64,000 bases of DNA from Rhizomicrobium sp. (GTDB lineage: Bacteria; Pseudomonadota; Alphaproteobacteria; Micropepsales; Micropepsaceae), in NCBI GenBank assembly GCA_037200045.1, contig JBBCHM010000001.1, positions 1,612,001-1,676,000 of the forward strand, read 5' to 3'. Under the pieces are notes generated by a model. It was given only the letters and a program-made list of their open reading frames with translations, searched no databases and was not told the DNA's origin. Below are positions 1 to 12,599 of the stretch, piece by piece; the stretch's first letter is position 1; each line of letters starts with the position of its first letter. Position numbers and translations under genes: made by a program.

Positions 1-2959
<2,959 letters not shown>

Positions 2960-2970
2960 GGAAGGCCGCT

Positions 2971-4041
2971 TCAGAGCAGACCGATACGCTGGCTCGACGC
3001 ACGGTCTAGAGACCGTGTTGTCGCCCAGCGCGTCAGGATCGCGCCAAGCCAGATGGCCGCGAAGGATCCGACGATGAGGAAGCCGAAGCCGGTGAGATCG
3101 ATCGATGCGAGATCGGGCGCGCCGCGAACGTGTTCGCCGATCAAGGGGGCGATCTCAACGGTCGCGACGACGATGCCGATCGCCGAGGACAGCGCCGTGA
3201 GGCCGAGATCGTAATAGAGCCTGCGCAGGGGGCTCGCCCAGCTCCAGCCATAGGCGGACGTCATCAGCGCGCTGTCGAGCGTGTCGAACAGCGACATCCC
3301 GGCGGCGAACAGAACCGGCAGGCAAAGAACCTCATACCAGGGCAGGCCCGTCGCCGCGCTCGAACTCGCGAGCACGAGGAGAGCGATTTCGGTCGCGGTG
3401 TCGAAGCCGAGGCCGAACAGCAATCCCACGAGGCACATGTGCCAGGGCTTCCCGACGAGGTTCATCGCCGGCCGCAGCAGCCGGCTCATGAAGCCGGGGC
3501 GGCTGCCATCGGGCTCGTCCTCGGTGGGCCGGCCGGTGCGGGCGCGCGCCAGCTTCCGCCAGAGGTCGCCCAGCACGATCAGGTTGAGGACGGCAATCGC
3601 ATAGAGAAAGCCACTGGAGAACAGGGTCCCGGCCACGCCGGCAAGGAGGTGCAGCGCGGAGGTGCCGTCGAACAACGGCCGCGCCAGGCCGCGAACGCCG
3701 AAGGCGAGCAGCGTGGCGAGCCCGAAGACCACGCTCGAATGGCCGATCGAGAACCAGAATCCCACGGAGCGGGGCTGCTGTCCCGCCCGCATGAGCTTGC
3801 GGATGGTGTTGTCGATCGCCGCGATGTGATCGGCATCGAAGGCGTGACGGACGCCGAGAAGATAGGCGGCCAATCCGGTTCCCGCGCCAAACGCCTTGGC
3901 GCCGATCGCCGGATGCGGCAGCGTGATCGCGACAAGCAGGATCGACCAGCCCACGACATGGAGAAGGCCGATCGAGCCGACGATGCCGATCCATCCCCGC
4001 CGGCGCCGGAGCGTCTCGGCGATGCCGCGTCCCAATGTCAT
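2971..4041 (-). CDS. Nickel/cobalt permease, NiCoT (HoxN/NixA) family
   Basis: Inner-membrane uptake permease for Ni2+ or Co2+. The 356-residue protein has about eight hydrophobic segments. It carries the family signature with His66 and the Asp71-His72 pair in RHAFDADHIAAIDN, the metal-selecting HX4DH motif of helix II. A second family motif (FSIGHSSVV) lies near residues 97-105 and a third (LGFDTATEIALL) is in the later half. The frame remains open 102 codons upstream, but that stretch is charged and unlike the family, so the ATG at 4041 behind GGAAAAGGA is chosen. Metal preference cannot be read from sequence. No nickel enzyme gene is adjacent, and no NikR box or cobalamin riboswitch was recognised in the 245 bases upstream. 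Confidence 0.9.
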   Translation of the reverse strand: MTLGRGIAETLRRRRGWIGIVGSIGLLHVVGWSILLVAITLPHPAIGAKAFGAGTGLAAYLLGVRHAFDADHIAAIDNTIRKLMRAGQQPRSVGFWFSIGHSSVVFGLATLLAFGVRGLARPLFDGTSALHLLAGVAGTLFSSGFLYAIAVLNLIVLGDLWRKLARARTGRPTEDEPDGSRPGFMSRLLRPAMNLVGKPWHMCLVGLLFGLGFDTATEIALLVLASSSAATGLPWYEVLCLPVLFAAGMSLFDTLDSALMTSAYGWSWASPLRRLYYDLGLTALSSAIGIVVATVEIAPLIGEHVRGAPDLASIDLTGFGFLIVGSFAAIWLGAILTRWATTRSLDRASSQRIGLL

Positions 4042-4286
4042 TCCTTTTCCAGCGCGCCTAGTCCGCCAACCGCTCGAGCGAGCTCTGGAACATACGGGAA
4101 AGTGAACGACGGTTGGATGTGACAGATTCTTTGCCAATGCCCCCGGTGCGGCCGGATTGAGCCGGTTTCGGCGACCGGATTCCGTTCCCGGGCGCACTTC
4201 ACGGCGGTCTTCAACGCGTTTCCGGTCCGAGATCCGGCCGGCGACGGCAGAGCCGTCGCCGATAACGGATATCGTGCGACGCGGTC

Positions 4287-4718
4287 CTAGCTCACCAGCG
4301 TCGCATCGAGCGTGATGTCGGCCTTCAGCAGTTTGGAGACCGGACAATTCGCCTTCGCCGCCGCGGCGAGCTTTTCGAACGTCTCCTGATCGGCGCCCGG
4401 AATCTTTGCCGTCAGCGTGAGATGCACCGCCGTGATCGCGTAGCCGCCCGTGACCTGCTCCAGCGTCACCTGCGCCGTGGTCTCCATGTGCGCGGCGACC
4501 AGCTTGGCCTCGCCCAGGATGAGGGAGAGCGCCATGGTGAAACAGCCGGCATGCGCGGCGCCGATCAGCTCTTCCGGACTGGTGCCCGGTTTGCCTTCGA
4601 AGCGGCTCGCGAAGCCATAGGGATAGGCATTAAGCGCGCCGCTTTGCGTCGAGATGGCGCCCTTGCCGTCCTTGATGCCGCCTTCCCAGACGGCGGAACC
4701 CTTGCGATTGATCTTCAT
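4287..4718 (-). CDS. osmC: OsmC/Ohr-family peroxiredoxin
   Basis: Thiol-dependent peroxidase acting on organic hydroperoxides in the cytoplasm. It has 143 residues, typical for OsmC. The two redox cysteines are visible: Cys59 in GAAHAGCFTMALS and Cys125 in KANCPVSKLL. The N-terminal KGSAVWEGGIKDGKG stretch and the family's EELIGAAHAGCF helix favour OsmC over Ohr. The start at 4718 has AAGGAG seven bases upstream; sixteen extra open codons before it lack any signal. It lies 44 bases downstream of the triheme cytochrome gene on the same strand and could be the last gene of that operon. Substrate range is inferred from the family. Confidence 0.95.
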   Translation of the reverse strand: MKINRKGSAVWEGGIKDGKGAISTQSGALNAYPYGFASRFEGKPGTSPEELIGAAHAGCFTMALSLILGEAKLVAAHMETTAQVTLEQVTGGYAITAVHLTLTAKIPGADQETFEKLAAAAKANCPVSKLLKADITLDATLVS

Positions 4719-4762
4719 CTTGCTTCTCCTTGGCGTTGGTCCATCGAGGCGCGGCTGCGCCA

Positions 4763-6127
4763 TCAATTCTCTTGGCGCAGCTTGGCGATGTCCCTCGCGG
4801 TGATGCTGGACGGCTGCGCGCCGAAACGGGCGGTGACATAGTTCGCGACCGCCGCGATTTCCTGATTGGTATAGGCACTTCCGAAAGCCGGCATGAAGAC
4901 CTGGCCGTGCGGCGTCTGGCGCGCCTCGCCGTTCAGCACGACCTGCGCGACGTTGATCGCGGTGCGGTCGTTGACGGCGCGGGCGCCGGTCAAGGTCGCG
5001 GCGGCAACGACCGGGCTGACGCCCGTCCAGTCATGGCAGCTCGCGCAGGCGCCTTCGAAGATCTGCTTGCCGCGCGGGTCATAATCCGCGACCAGGCCCT
5101 GCTTGTGGGACACCGGCGCGGGCGAGGTTTTCGGCGCGGGCAGATCGGACGAGGCGATCGGCGGCACGCTGCGCAGATAGGCGACGATCGCGGCGATATC
5201 GCCTGGCGACAGATGACTCAGGCTGTTGTCGACCGCTTCGGCCATCGGGCCGCCCGCCGTGCCGTGTCCCTCGGCATGGCCGGAGGAGAGATAGTCCGCC
5301 AGAGCGGCGTCGCTCCAGGCGCCGACGCCGCTGTCGGCATCGGAGCTGATGTTGTAGGCGCGCCAGCCGGCCTGCAGGGCGCCGGCGAATTTCCGCCGGT
5401 TGTCGAGCGATTGGAACAGCGTGCGCGGCGTGTGGCATTCGCCGCAATGTTCGAGATTCTCGGCGATATAGGCGCCCCGGTTCCATTGCGGGCTTTGCGC
5501 CGGGTCGGGCGCGAAGCGCTTGTCGGGATTGAACAGGAACGACCACACGCCCATCAGCCAGCGCTGGTTGAACGGAAACACGAAAGTGTTGCCGGGCACG
5601 TCGGCATGCACGGGCTTGAGGCTGAACAGATAGGCCTTGATCGCGAGCGCGTCGGCGTCGGTCATGCCCGTGTAGGAGACATAGGGCATGGCGGGATAGA
5701 GATGCTGGCCCTCGTCATCGATACCCTTGTGGATCGCACCGAGGAACGCCGCGTCGCTCCAGCCGCCGATTCCGGTTTCCTTGTCCGGCGTGATGTTGGG
5801 CGTGTAGATCGTACCGAAGGGCAGCACGATGGGAAGGCCGCCGGCAAAGGGCACGCCACCCTTTGCGGTGTGACAGGACGTGCAATCGGCCGCCTGGGCG
5901 AGATATTCGCCGCGCGCGACAAGGCTGGCGCTGTGCAGCTCCGGCGGGACGCCGGTCGGATCGGCGCCATGATAATCGGCCAGCGCAATGCGGCTGCCGC
6001 GCGCGAAATCCGTCGGACCGGGGCCGAGCACGATCCAGGCGAATCCGAGCAGCAGAACCACGGCGACCGCGGCGATTCCGAGGATGGTGTAGCGCCAGGC
6101 GGGACTCAGCTTGAAGAAGGCGCTCAT
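4763..6127 (-). CDS. Membrane-anchored triheme cytochrome c subunit of a molybdenum dehydrogenase
   Basis: Electron-transfer subunit that should pass electrons from the molybdenum enzyme encoded just upstream to the respiratory chain, in the periplasm. The 454 residues begin with one membrane anchor (about 13-35). Three cytochrome c domains follow, with heme motifs CTSCH at 82-86, CGECH at 228-232 and CASCH at 361-365. This three-heme layout matches the cytochrome partners of periplasmic alcohol and aldehyde dehydrogenases. Its ATG overlaps the stop of the molybdopterin subunit gene (ATGA), showing coupled translation. Axial methionines were not individually assigned. Maturation would use the Ccm system, part of which is encoded at 24.7-27.5 kb. 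Confidence 0.93.
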   Translation of the reverse strand: MSAFFKLSPAWRYTILGIAAVAVVLLLGFAWIVLGPGPTDFARGSRIALADYHGADPTGVPPELHSASLVARGEYLAQAADCTSCHTAKGGVPFAGGLPIVLPFGTIYTPNITPDKETGIGGWSDAAFLGAIHKGIDDEGQHLYPAMPYVSYTGMTDADALAIKAYLFSLKPVHADVPGNTFVFPFNQRWLMGVWSFLFNPDKRFAPDPAQSPQWNRGAYIAENLEHCGECHTPRTLFQSLDNRRKFAGALQAGWRAYNISSDADSGVGAWSDAALADYLSSGHAEGHGTAGGPMAEAVDNSLSHLSPGDIAAIVAYLRSVPPIASSDLPAPKTSPAPVSHKQGLVADYDPRGKQIFEGACASCHDWTGVSPVVAAATLTGARAVNDRTAINVAQVVLNGEARQTPHGQVFMPAFGSAYTNQEIAAVANYVTARFGAQPSSITARDIAKLRQEN

Positions 6128-8319
6128 GCCGGCTTCCTCCCCGCCAGGATGTCACGGTCGAAGGGCAACCGACGCAACGCAATGCCCGTCGCGGCGAAGA
6201 TCGCATTGCGGATGGCGGGTGGCGCGGCCGTCGTGCCCGTCTCGCCGATGCCGCCGGGCGCCTCGCCGCTCTTGATCAGATGGACGTCGATAACCGGCGC
6301 CTGGTCGATGCGCAGCATGCGATAGTCGTTGAAATTGCGCTGCTGCACCCGGCCCTTGTCGATGGTGATCTCGCCATAGAGCGCCGCCGTGGTCCCGAAG
6401 ATCAGGCCGCCCTGCAATTGCGCGATGATGGTATCCGGATTGACCGCGATGCCGGTATCGACCGCGCTGGTGATGCGGCGCACCTTGACCTCGCCCTCCC
6501 GGTCGACTTCGACTTCGGCGATGGTGGCGATGAAGCTTGCGAACGCCACCTGCACCGCGACCCCGCGACCGGTGCGCGGCGGCAGCGGCGTGCCCCAACC
6601 GGCCTTGCGCGCGGCGAGTTCGAGCGCTGCCTTCAGGCGCGGCGTCTTGCCTTCCAGCATCGCGAGGCGGAACGCGACCGGGTCCTTGCCGGCCCTTTTC
6701 GCCAACTCGTCGATGAAGCTTTCGATGGCGAAGACATTGTTGTTCGGCCCCACGCCGCGCCAGAAGCCGGTCGGCACGGCGGGCGGTTCGTGCTGGAGGA
6801 ATTCGACCCGCATGTTGGGAATGTCGTAGGGTTCGTCGACCGCGCTGTCGACGCCGTCGCCGTCGACGCCGTGCTGGAAGCCCAGCGGAAACCAGCGCGC
6901 CATGACCGACGATCCGGTGACGCGGTGCTTCCAGCCGTGGATGCGTCCATCCTTCAACGTCGCCGTGAGGCGGTCGTAGTAGAGCGGACGGTAGAAGTCG
7001 TGCTGGATGTCCTCCTCGCGCGTCCACACCACCTTGACGGGGCCGTCGACCTTCTGCGCGATGCGCACGGTTTTTTCGATGCCGTCGACGTCCAGCCGGC
7101 GGCCGAAGCCGCCGCCGAGAAGCTGGTTGTGCACCGTTACCTTCGCGAGCGGCAAGCCGGTGACTTTGGCGGCGACGGCCTGCGTGCGGGCGGCGACTTG
7201 CGTTCCGACCCAGACCTCGCAGCCATCGGGGCGCACATGCGCGGTGCAGTTGATCGGCTCCATCGGCGCGTGGGCGAGGAAGGGGACTTCGTAATGCGCT
7301 TCGAACGGATCGCCGTCCTTCAGGGCCTTTGCCGCATCGCCCAGCGATTTCGCGACGGCGCCGTCATGCGCGCTGGCGGCCTGGATGTCCTTGCGGATCA
7401 GCGCGGAGTCGACATGGGCGTTGGCGCCCTCGTTCCAGTGTATGACCAGCGCCTCAAGGCCCTTCTTGGCCGCCCACATGTGATCGCCCACCACCGCGAC
7501 GAGATCGTCGAGCACGACGACCTGGCGCACGCCGGGAATGGCCTTGGCGGCACTGTCGTCGACATGCGCGACCTTGCCGCCGAATACCGGGGACGCGGCG
7601 AGCGTCGCGAACTTTACCCCGGGCGGCAGCATGTCGATGCCATAAAGCGCCTTGCCGTTGACCTTGTCAGGCGTGTCGAGCCGCCTGAGCGGCCTTCCGA
7701 TCAGCTTGAACTGCTTGGGATCCTTGAGCGGCGGATTGGCGGGCAGCTTGAGCTTCGCCGCGGCATCGGCCAACGCGCCATAGGCCAGCCTGCGCCCGGT
7801 CGGCGCGTGAATTACTTCGCTGTTGGCCGCCGTGCAGCTCGCGGGATCGACTTTCCATTGCGCCGCAGCCGCCTGGACCAGAAGGGCGCGCGCCGCGGCG
7901 CCGGCGGTCCGCAGCTTCGTCCAGAAGGCGCGTATGGAATTGGAATTGCCCGTCGCCTGGATGCCGAAAACGGGATTGGCGTAGAGCGCATCGCTCGGCG
8001 GCGCGGCTTCGAGCACGACGCGGTCGAACGCGGCATCGAGTTCTTCCGCGAGGATCATGGACAGGGAGGTGTAGACGCCCTGCCCCATCTCGACCTGCGG
8101 CATGACCAGCGTGACCTTGCCCGTACGGTCGATGCGGATGAAGGCATCGGGCGTGAAGGGACCATCGTTCGGCTGAGCGCCGCCGGTGTTGACCGGCGTC
8201 GCCGCTGCAACGCCCGTGTAGAGACCGAGCAGCAATCCACCGCCGGCGGCCGCGCCGGCGCGCAGGATGGTGCGGCGGGACAGGATGTCTTTCGGACGGG
8301 GAACCGCGTGAATTGTCAT
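6124..8319 (-). CDS. Molybdopterin-binding subunit, isoquinoline 1-oxidoreductase/aldehyde dehydrogenase type
   Basis: Catalytic subunit of a xanthine-oxidase-family hydroxylase that oxidises an aldehyde or N-heterocycle in the periplasm. The 731-residue size fits the IorB/COG1529 family. A twin-arginine signal (SRRTILRAG, residues 14-22, then a hydrophobic stretch) shows export in folded form with cofactor. Cofactor-binding glycine motifs include GGGFGRR, and a C-terminal GGIGETGTT near residue 693 carries the likely catalytic glutamate. The start at 8319 has a GGGAGGGG ribosome site; the frame runs 112 codons further upstream through the 2Fe-2S gene but those residues are a shadow. It sits 19 bases after the 2Fe-2S gene and overlaps the cytochrome gene. 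The substrate is not determinable. Confidence 0.93.
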   Translation of the reverse strand: MTIHAVPRPKDILSRRTILRAGAAAGGGLLLGLYTGVAAATPVNTGGAQPNDGPFTPDAFIRIDRTGKVTLVMPQVEMGQGVYTSLSMILAEELDAAFDRVVLEAAPPSDALYANPVFGIQATGNSNSIRAFWTKLRTAGAAARALLVQAAAAQWKVDPASCTAANSEVIHAPTGRRLAYGALADAAAKLKLPANPPLKDPKQFKLIGRPLRRLDTPDKVNGKALYGIDMLPPGVKFATLAASPVFGGKVAHVDDSAAKAIPGVRQVVVLDDLVAVVGDHMWAAKKGLEALVIHWNEGANAHVDSALIRKDIQAASAHDGAVAKSLGDAAKALKDGDPFEAHYEVPFLAHAPMEPINCTAHVRPDGCEVWVGTQVAARTQAVAAKVTGLPLAKVTVHNQLLGGGFGRRLDVDGIEKTVRIAQKVDGPVKVVWTREEDIQHDFYRPLYYDRLTATLKDGRIHGWKHRVTGSSVMARWFPLGFQHGVDGDGVDSAVDEPYDIPNMRVEFLQHEPPAVPTGFWRGVGPNNNVFAIESFIDELAKRAGKDPVAFRLAMLEGKTPRLKAALELAARKAGWGTPLPPRTGRGVAVQVAFASFIATIAEVEVDREGEVKVRRITSAVDTGIAVNPDTIIAQLQGGLIFGTTAALYGEITIDKGRVQQRNFNDYRMLRIDQAPVIDVHLIKSGEAPGGIGETGTTAAPPAIRNAIFAATGIALRRLPFDRDILAGRKPA

Positions 8320-8338
8320 GGCTAAATGCCCCTCCCGC

Positions 8339-8800
8339 TCAGACCTGCTCCGCGCCGGCCGCCTTCTTGATCGCCGCCCGTATCCGCACATAGGTCCCGC
8401 AGCGGCAGATGTTGCCAGCCATGGCGGCGTCGATGTCGGAATCGTCGGGGCGCGGCGTCGTCGCCAGCAGCGCGGCGGCGGACATGATCTGGCCGGACTG
8501 GCAGTAGCCGCATTGCACGACTTCCAGGTCGAGCCAGGCCTTCTGGACCTTGGCGCCGGCGGGCGTTTCACCGACCGCCTCGACGGTCGTGATGGCGCGG
8601 CCACCGATCGACCCGACGGGGAGCATGCAGGAGCGGACCGCCTTGCCGTCGACATGGACGGTGCAGGCGCCGCACTGCGCGATGCCGCAGCCGAACTTCG
8701 TGCCGGTCAATCCCAGAATGTCCCGCAGGACCCAGAGCAGCGGCATCTCGCCGGGCGCGTCGACTTCGCGATCCTGACCGTTGATGCGCAAACGCGTCAT
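8339..8800 (-). CDS. 2Fe-2S subunit of the molybdenum hydroxylase
   Basis: Carries two 2Fe-2S clusters that conduct electrons from the molybdenum centre. The 153 residues show the plant-ferredoxin-type cluster ligands Cys38, Cys43, Cys46 and Cys58 ([11 protein letters not shown], then SC). The second set is Cys97, Cys100, Cys132 and Cys134 (CGYC and CRC). This is the IorA/CoxS family. An in-frame GTG lies three codons upstream at 8809, but it directly abuts the GGGGAG ribosome site. The ATG at 8800, eight bases after that site, is therefore preferred. It is the first gene of the operon 2Fe-2S, molybdopterin subunit, cytochrome. It has no signal peptide, so it is presumably co-exported with the Tat-bearing large subunit, as is known for the family. 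Confidence 0.95.
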   Translation of the reverse strand: MTRLRINGQDREVDAPGEMPLLWVLRDILGLTGTKFGCGIAQCGACTVHVDGKAVRSCMLPVGSIGGRAITTVEAVGETPAGAKVQKAWLDLEVVQCGYCQSGQIMSAAALLATTPRPDDSDIDAAMAGNICRCGTYVRIRAAIKKAAGAEQV

Positions 8801-8927
8801 GCTGGACACTCCCCTGTCGTTCTGGGCCGACGGTAATCCCTAAAAGGAACAAAAGTCAGGCGAGGACGCAAACAGCCGCGAACACCAACGCGCCAGGACG
8901 CATTTGGGTCGCAAGGCATCGGCCGTT

Positions 8928-9701
8928 CTAGTTGCCGCATCCCGGGATCCTCAGGACGATCGAGGTGCCCTGCCGCGGGGTGCTCTCGATCTGCGCCGAG
9001 CCGCCGACGCGCCGGACGAAATCGGCCACCATGGCCAGGCCAAGCCCGTTGCCGCGGCCGATCGCCTTCGTCGTGAAACGGGGCTGAAAGGCGCGCTTGG
9101 CCGTCTCGGGAGACATGCCGCGTCCGGTATCGGTGACGCGCAGGATCACGATCGCGTCGTCCTCCAGGCCGCCTCGGCTCGCGGCGATACAAAGTTCGCC
9201 GCCCTCCGGCATCGCTTCCCTGGCATTGACCACGAGATTGAGCACGGCGTTCTCGAATTCCCGGACGTCGCAGAAGACCGGGGGCAGATCGCCATCGAGA
9301 TCCAGCTCGACCCGGATGGCGTCACCGGCCATCCAGCGTATCGGCTGTTCGAGCGCGCCGAGCGCCAGGTCGATGTGCATGACTTCTTCGACCGTCGTCT
9401 CCGCCCGCGAAAAACTGAGGATTTTCCGACTCAGCGCGGTCGCCCTGCCGACCGAAGCCAAGACCCCTTGCGTCAGAAGGCTCAACTCGGCGCGCTTGGG
9501 CGGTTCCAATTTTCGCTCGATGAGATCGACGGCGCTCGAGATGACCTGCATGAGATTGCCGAAATCATGGACGATCCCGGTTGTCATCAATCCCAGCGCC
9601 GCCAGCCTGGCGATTTCCTGGTCCGAGCGCCCGGCCATGAGCGCTTCGACTTCTTCCGGCGTTTGGTATGGCGGCTGGTCGGGAGGAAACGACGATTTCA
9701 T
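8928..9701 (-). CDS. Soluble orphan sensor histidine kinase
   Basis: Cytoplasmic histidine kinase of 257 residues with no membrane segment and no recognisable sensor domain beyond about 35 N-terminal residues. The phospho-acceptor is His45 in GIVHDFGNLMQ. The ATP-binding domain shows an N box (NLVVNAREAMP), a G1 box (VTDTGRGM) and a G2 box (GRGNGLGLAMV). It lies 128 bases upstream of, and on the same strand as, the molybdenum hydroxylase operon. No response regulator gene is adjacent, so the partner is elsewhere. The short dimerisation helix with HDFGN resembles the NtrB/hybrid-type kinases. The ATG has only a weak GACGAG ribosome site. Confidence 0.88.
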   Translation of the reverse strand: MKSSFPPDQPPYQTPEEVEALMAGRSDQEIARLAALGLMTTGIVHDFGNLMQVISSAVDLIERKLEPPKRAELSLLTQGVLASVGRATALSRKILSFSRAETTVEEVMHIDLALGALEQPIRWMAGDAIRVELDLDGDLPPVFCDVREFENAVLNLVVNAREAMPEGGELCIAASRGGLEDDAIVILRVTDTGRGMSPETAKRAFQPRFTTKAIGRGNGLGLAMVADFVRRVGGSAQIESTPRQGTSIVLRIPGCGN

Positions 9702-10008
9702 GGCACTCGTCTTTCGCGAGGCCGACCCGCGCGGGCAGCCAAGGAACCGGAAGAGAGCATTCTACCGGATCGGAGGCGAAGCTATTGGACAATAGTATCG
9801 CCAATTGTCCGGGATGGATTGGCCGGATACAAAATACCCGCGTCAATACGCGTCGACTTCGACCACCGCGTGGGCAAAGGCACCCGGCGTCGCTAGGGGA
9901 TGGTGCGCACTGTAAAGACCGGACCTTCGGTAAGGCTTTTCCAGAGCGATGGTACCGAGGCGCGGCACCGCCACGGCGCGAAAGAACTGACGCCGCGCCC
10001 CGAAATCG
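9702..10008. other. Intergenic stretch with a 7-bp inverted repeat
   Basis: No gene is supported in these 307 bases between the histidine kinase start and the wrbA stop. An inverted repeat GGACAAT / ATTGTCC with a 10-base loop lies at 9787-9810, about 90 bases upstream of the kinase start. It could be an operator or a weak terminator of transcripts arriving from wrbA. There is no U-tract. Confidence 0.4.
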
Positions 10009-10608
10009 CTATCCGTGAAGCTTGCGCGCCGTCTCGGCGATCCTGCGGCCCTGATAGCGGGCGCCGATCAAATCCGCCTCGCTCGGCTGGCGCTGGCCCT
10101 GGCCGCCGGCGATCGTCGAGGCGCCATAGGGCGAGCCGCCGACGATCTCGTCGAGCGTCATCTGCGCCGCGTGGCCGTAGTCGAGACCCACGATCACCAT
10201 GCCGAAATGCAGCAGATTGGTGATGATCGAGAACAGGGTGGTCTCGTTGCCGCCGTGCTGGGTGGCGGACGCGGTAAACGCGCCGCCGACCTTGCCGTGC
10301 AGGGCGCCCTTGGCCCAGAGGCCGCCGGCCTGGTCCAGGAAGCTCGTCATCTGCGACGCCATGCGGCCGAACCGCGTGCCGACGCCGACGATGATCGCAT
10401 CGTAATCGGCAAGCTCCTCGATCTTCGCCACCGGCGCCTTCTGATCGAGCTTGAAATGCGATGCCTTGGCGACCGCCTCGGGGACAAGTTCAGGAACGCG
10501 CTTGATGTCGACCTGCGCGCCGGCCTCGCGGGCGCCTTGCGCGACCGCTTCGGCCATCTGCTCGATATGGCCATAGGCCGAGTGATAGAGAACAAGAACC
10601 TTGGGCAT
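10009..10608 (-). CDS. wrbA: NAD(P)H:quinone oxidoreductase WrbA
   Basis: Flavodoxin-like enzyme that reduces quinones by two electrons using NAD(P)H with bound FMN; cytoplasmic, protecting against redox cycling. The 199 residues match the family length. The FMN phosphate loop is at the N-terminus ([13 protein letters not shown]). The WrbA-specific region [20 protein letters not shown] precedes [20 protein letters not shown], as in known members. The ATG at 10608 follows GAGGAAAA; a 26-codon upstream extension was discarded. It is monocistronic, with 107 bases to the next upstream gene on the same strand. Confidence 0.96.
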   Translation of the reverse strand: MPKVLVLYHSAYGHIEQMAEAVAQGAREAGAQVDIKRVPELVPEAVAKASHFKLDQKAPVAKIEELADYDAIIVGVGTRFGRMASQMTSFLDQAGGLWAKGALHGKVGGAFTASATQHGGNETTLFSIITNLLHFGMVIVGLDYGHAAQMTLDEIVGGSPYGASTIAGGQGQRQPSEADLIGARYQGRRIAETARKLHG

Positions 10609-10715
10609 GGAAATTTTCCTCGCGAAAGACCTGCGAGGCTCAATATTCGACTCGCCCGTATGCAGAAATAGAAACTGTCGAAACACATTGTTTCAGAAAC
10701 CGAGACTCCGCCGGT

Positions 10716-11627
10716 TCACTTAATCGCACGGTAGACCGTGAACTCCCTGTCCTGCGCGACCGTCGCGACGCCCGCGAACGCGTCGCGCAGCGCCGGCGCA
10801 TAGGGAAGATGGCGGTTGGCGACGAGCCAAAGCTCGCCGCCCTTCTTCAGCATGCCGGACGCCGAGCGCGCGACCGCAAGGCCGAGCGCGCGGTTTTCGG
10901 TGCCGCCTTCGTGAAACGGCGGATTGGTCACGACGAAATCGAGGTCCGCGGCGATGGGTGCGGTGGCGTCCGTCCAATGAACGCCAGCGCGCGGCTCGAC
11001 GACGTTGCGCCTGGCGGCCGCGACGGCGCGGCGGTCGATATCGGCGAGGGCAAGCGACTCGACATCCTTCGACGCCAGCACCTTGCGCGCGAGATAGCCG
11101 GTGCCGCAGCCGAGATCGGCGCCGCGTCCGTGCAAATCGGGGAGATGCTCGACAAGCAGGCGGCTGCCGGCATCGATCCGATCCCAGCCGAAGATTCCAG
11201 GCTGCGACCACAGGCCGGTGGCCGCGACGAACTGCAAGCCGCCGGCGGCGACCGCCTCGGCGATGCCCGCGAGTTGCCTTGGCCGCCTGCCTTCGCAGAG
11301 ACGAAAATGCGCGCGGGCGGTTTCGTTCGCGGCAACGCCGAATTCTTCGAGTTCGCCGCGCAGGCGCGTCCCGCCCCGGTTGCGCGGCGCGAGCGCGACG
11401 AGCGTGCCGCCGATGCCGAGCGAACGGAGCGACAAGGCAAGCACATAGCGGCGCTCCAGCGTGCCTGGCGGCGCGAGCACGGTCATCGACGCCAGGCTCT
11501 CTTCGGCGACCGATTCCAAGCTCCACGAGCCGGGAATCAGCGGCGAGAATTGTTCGGCGCCGGAAGGCGCATCGGCCAGCCCGGCCGGGATGACGCCATA
11601 AAGACCGTGCTTCTCCGTCACTGTCAT
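10716..11627 (-). CDS. rsmC: Class I methyltransferase, RsmC/RlmG-like
   Basis: Probable S-adenosylmethionine-dependent N2-guanine methyltransferase of ribosomal RNA. The 303 residues split into a degenerate N-terminal methyltransferase-like half and a catalytic C-terminal half. That two-domain layout is characteristic of RsmC/RlmG. The SAM-binding loop is GADLGCGTGYLA at 169-180, and the catalytic NPPF motif is at 235-238 (VVTNPPFHEGG). Its ATG overlaps the stop of dgoK (ATGA), so the two are translationally coupled although functionally unrelated. The exact rRNA target (G1207 of 16S in RsmC) is inferred from family resemblance only. Confidence 0.85.
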   Translation of the reverse strand: MTVTEKHGLYGVIPAGLADAPSGAEQFSPLIPGSWSLESVAEESLASMTVLAPPGTLERRYVLALSLRSLGIGGTLVALAPRNRGGTRLRGELEEFGVAANETARAHFRLCEGRRPRQLAGIAEAVAAGGLQFVAATGLWSQPGIFGWDRIDAGSRLLVEHLPDLHGRGADLGCGTGYLARKVLASKDVESLALADIDRRAVAAARRNVVEPRAGVHWTDATAPIAADLDFVVTNPPFHEGGTENRALGLAVARSASGMLKKGGELWLVANRHLPYAPALRDAFAGVATVAQDREFTVYRAIK

Positions 11628-12535
11628 GCCCGGGCCGTCGTCGCGAGGATGCCGGCGTGGCGCGCGAGTTCGAAAAGTCCGCGCGCGGCGAGCGGTTCGG
11701 GATCGATCGTCGAAAAGGCTCGGCCGCGCAGGGCCGCTTCATAGGCTTGCGCGACAGCGCCGCGTGCGACGAGGACGATCTCGGACGCGTGCTCGCGCGC
11801 GACTTCCTCCGCGATGAGAACGCCGTCGACGAAGGCGGCGGTGTGCTCCGGCGCGAGGGTCCCCAGGAGGCGCCGGGCGCGGGCCTGAAACAAAGCGCGG
11901 GTGACGCCTTCGGCGATGGCGCGCATGCCTTGCGCAAAGGCGTCGGGCGAAGGCTGCTGATCGACGCCGGTGGCGAGCGCGCCGCGTTCGAGCAGCGCGG
12001 CGCGCAACTCGCCCGTCATATAGGTGCGGAAGCCGACGATGCGGCCGTCCGCGATGTCGGCCCATTTGCTGTGGGTGCCGGGCAGGCACGCCGTGGCAGG
12101 CGCGATCCCGGCCTGGAGCCCGACGATGAGCGTTTCCTCGCCGCGCATCACCTCGCGGCTGTCGCCCTCCGCGAAGGAGATTCCGGGCACGATCCAGGCG
12201 GGTCGTTCGAACGGAACGCGGACCAGCGCCCGCGCGAGATCGGCGGCACCAGCCGGCGCCGGTACATAGGGCGCGTGCAGCCAGCCGCGATCGCTGCCGA
12301 CCATGCCGCAGAGCAGGATCGGCGCGTCGCCGGCGAGCCAGTCCCCGAGAACGGCGCGCAAACGGTGCTCGAAGGCGCCGCTGCCGGTAAAGACGCCGTC
12401 GGGCGTGCGACGGATCTGCAACACCGATCCGTCGGCCGCGATGCGAAACGCCCGTAGGCTCGACGAGCCCCAGTCGACCCCGATCAGGGCCGCGCCGCGG
12501 GCCCGCATCGGCGGATCGGAAAACCTGTTCGTCAT
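11624..12535 (-). CDS. dgoK: 2-dehydro-3-deoxygalactonokinase
   Basis: Phosphorylates 2-keto-3-deoxygalactonate with ATP in the De Ley-Doudoroff galactose/galactonate pathway. The 303-residue protein has the DgoK family N-terminus with the actin-fold phosphate-1 loop IGVDWGSSSLRAF (residues 18-30). Further family motifs are GMVGSDRGW and LPGTHSKW. The frame continues far upstream, but those residues are a shadow, so the ATG at 12535 is chosen; an alternative ATG lies nine codons in (12508). Neither has a strong ribosome site. The usual partner dgoA (aldolase) is not next to it, so its flux role here is uncertain. Confidence 0.9.
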   Translation of the reverse strand: MTNRFSDPPMRARGAALIGVDWGSSSLRAFRIAADGSVLQIRRTPDGVFTGSGAFEHRLRAVLGDWLAGDAPILLCGMVGSDRGWLHAPYVPAPAGAADLARALVRVPFERPAWIVPGISFAEGDSREVMRGEETLIVGLQAGIAPATACLPGTHSKWADIADGRIVGFRTYMTGELRAALLERGALATGVDQQPSPDAFAQGMRAIAEGVTRALFQARARRLLGTLAPEHTAAFVDGVLIAEEVAREHASEIVLVARGAVAQAYEAALRGRAFSTIDPEPLAARGLFELARHAGILATTARA

Positions 12536-12599
12536 GGATTTCTTATAGCAAGGTGGCGGCCATGGCGCCTGTACGCGCCGCGAAGGACAGGGACGCCGG

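Noticed and set aside
4042..4286. Cobalamin or nickel riboswitch upstream of the Ni/Co permease
   Set aside because: No recognisable B12-box or NiCo-type conserved sequence could be found by eye.
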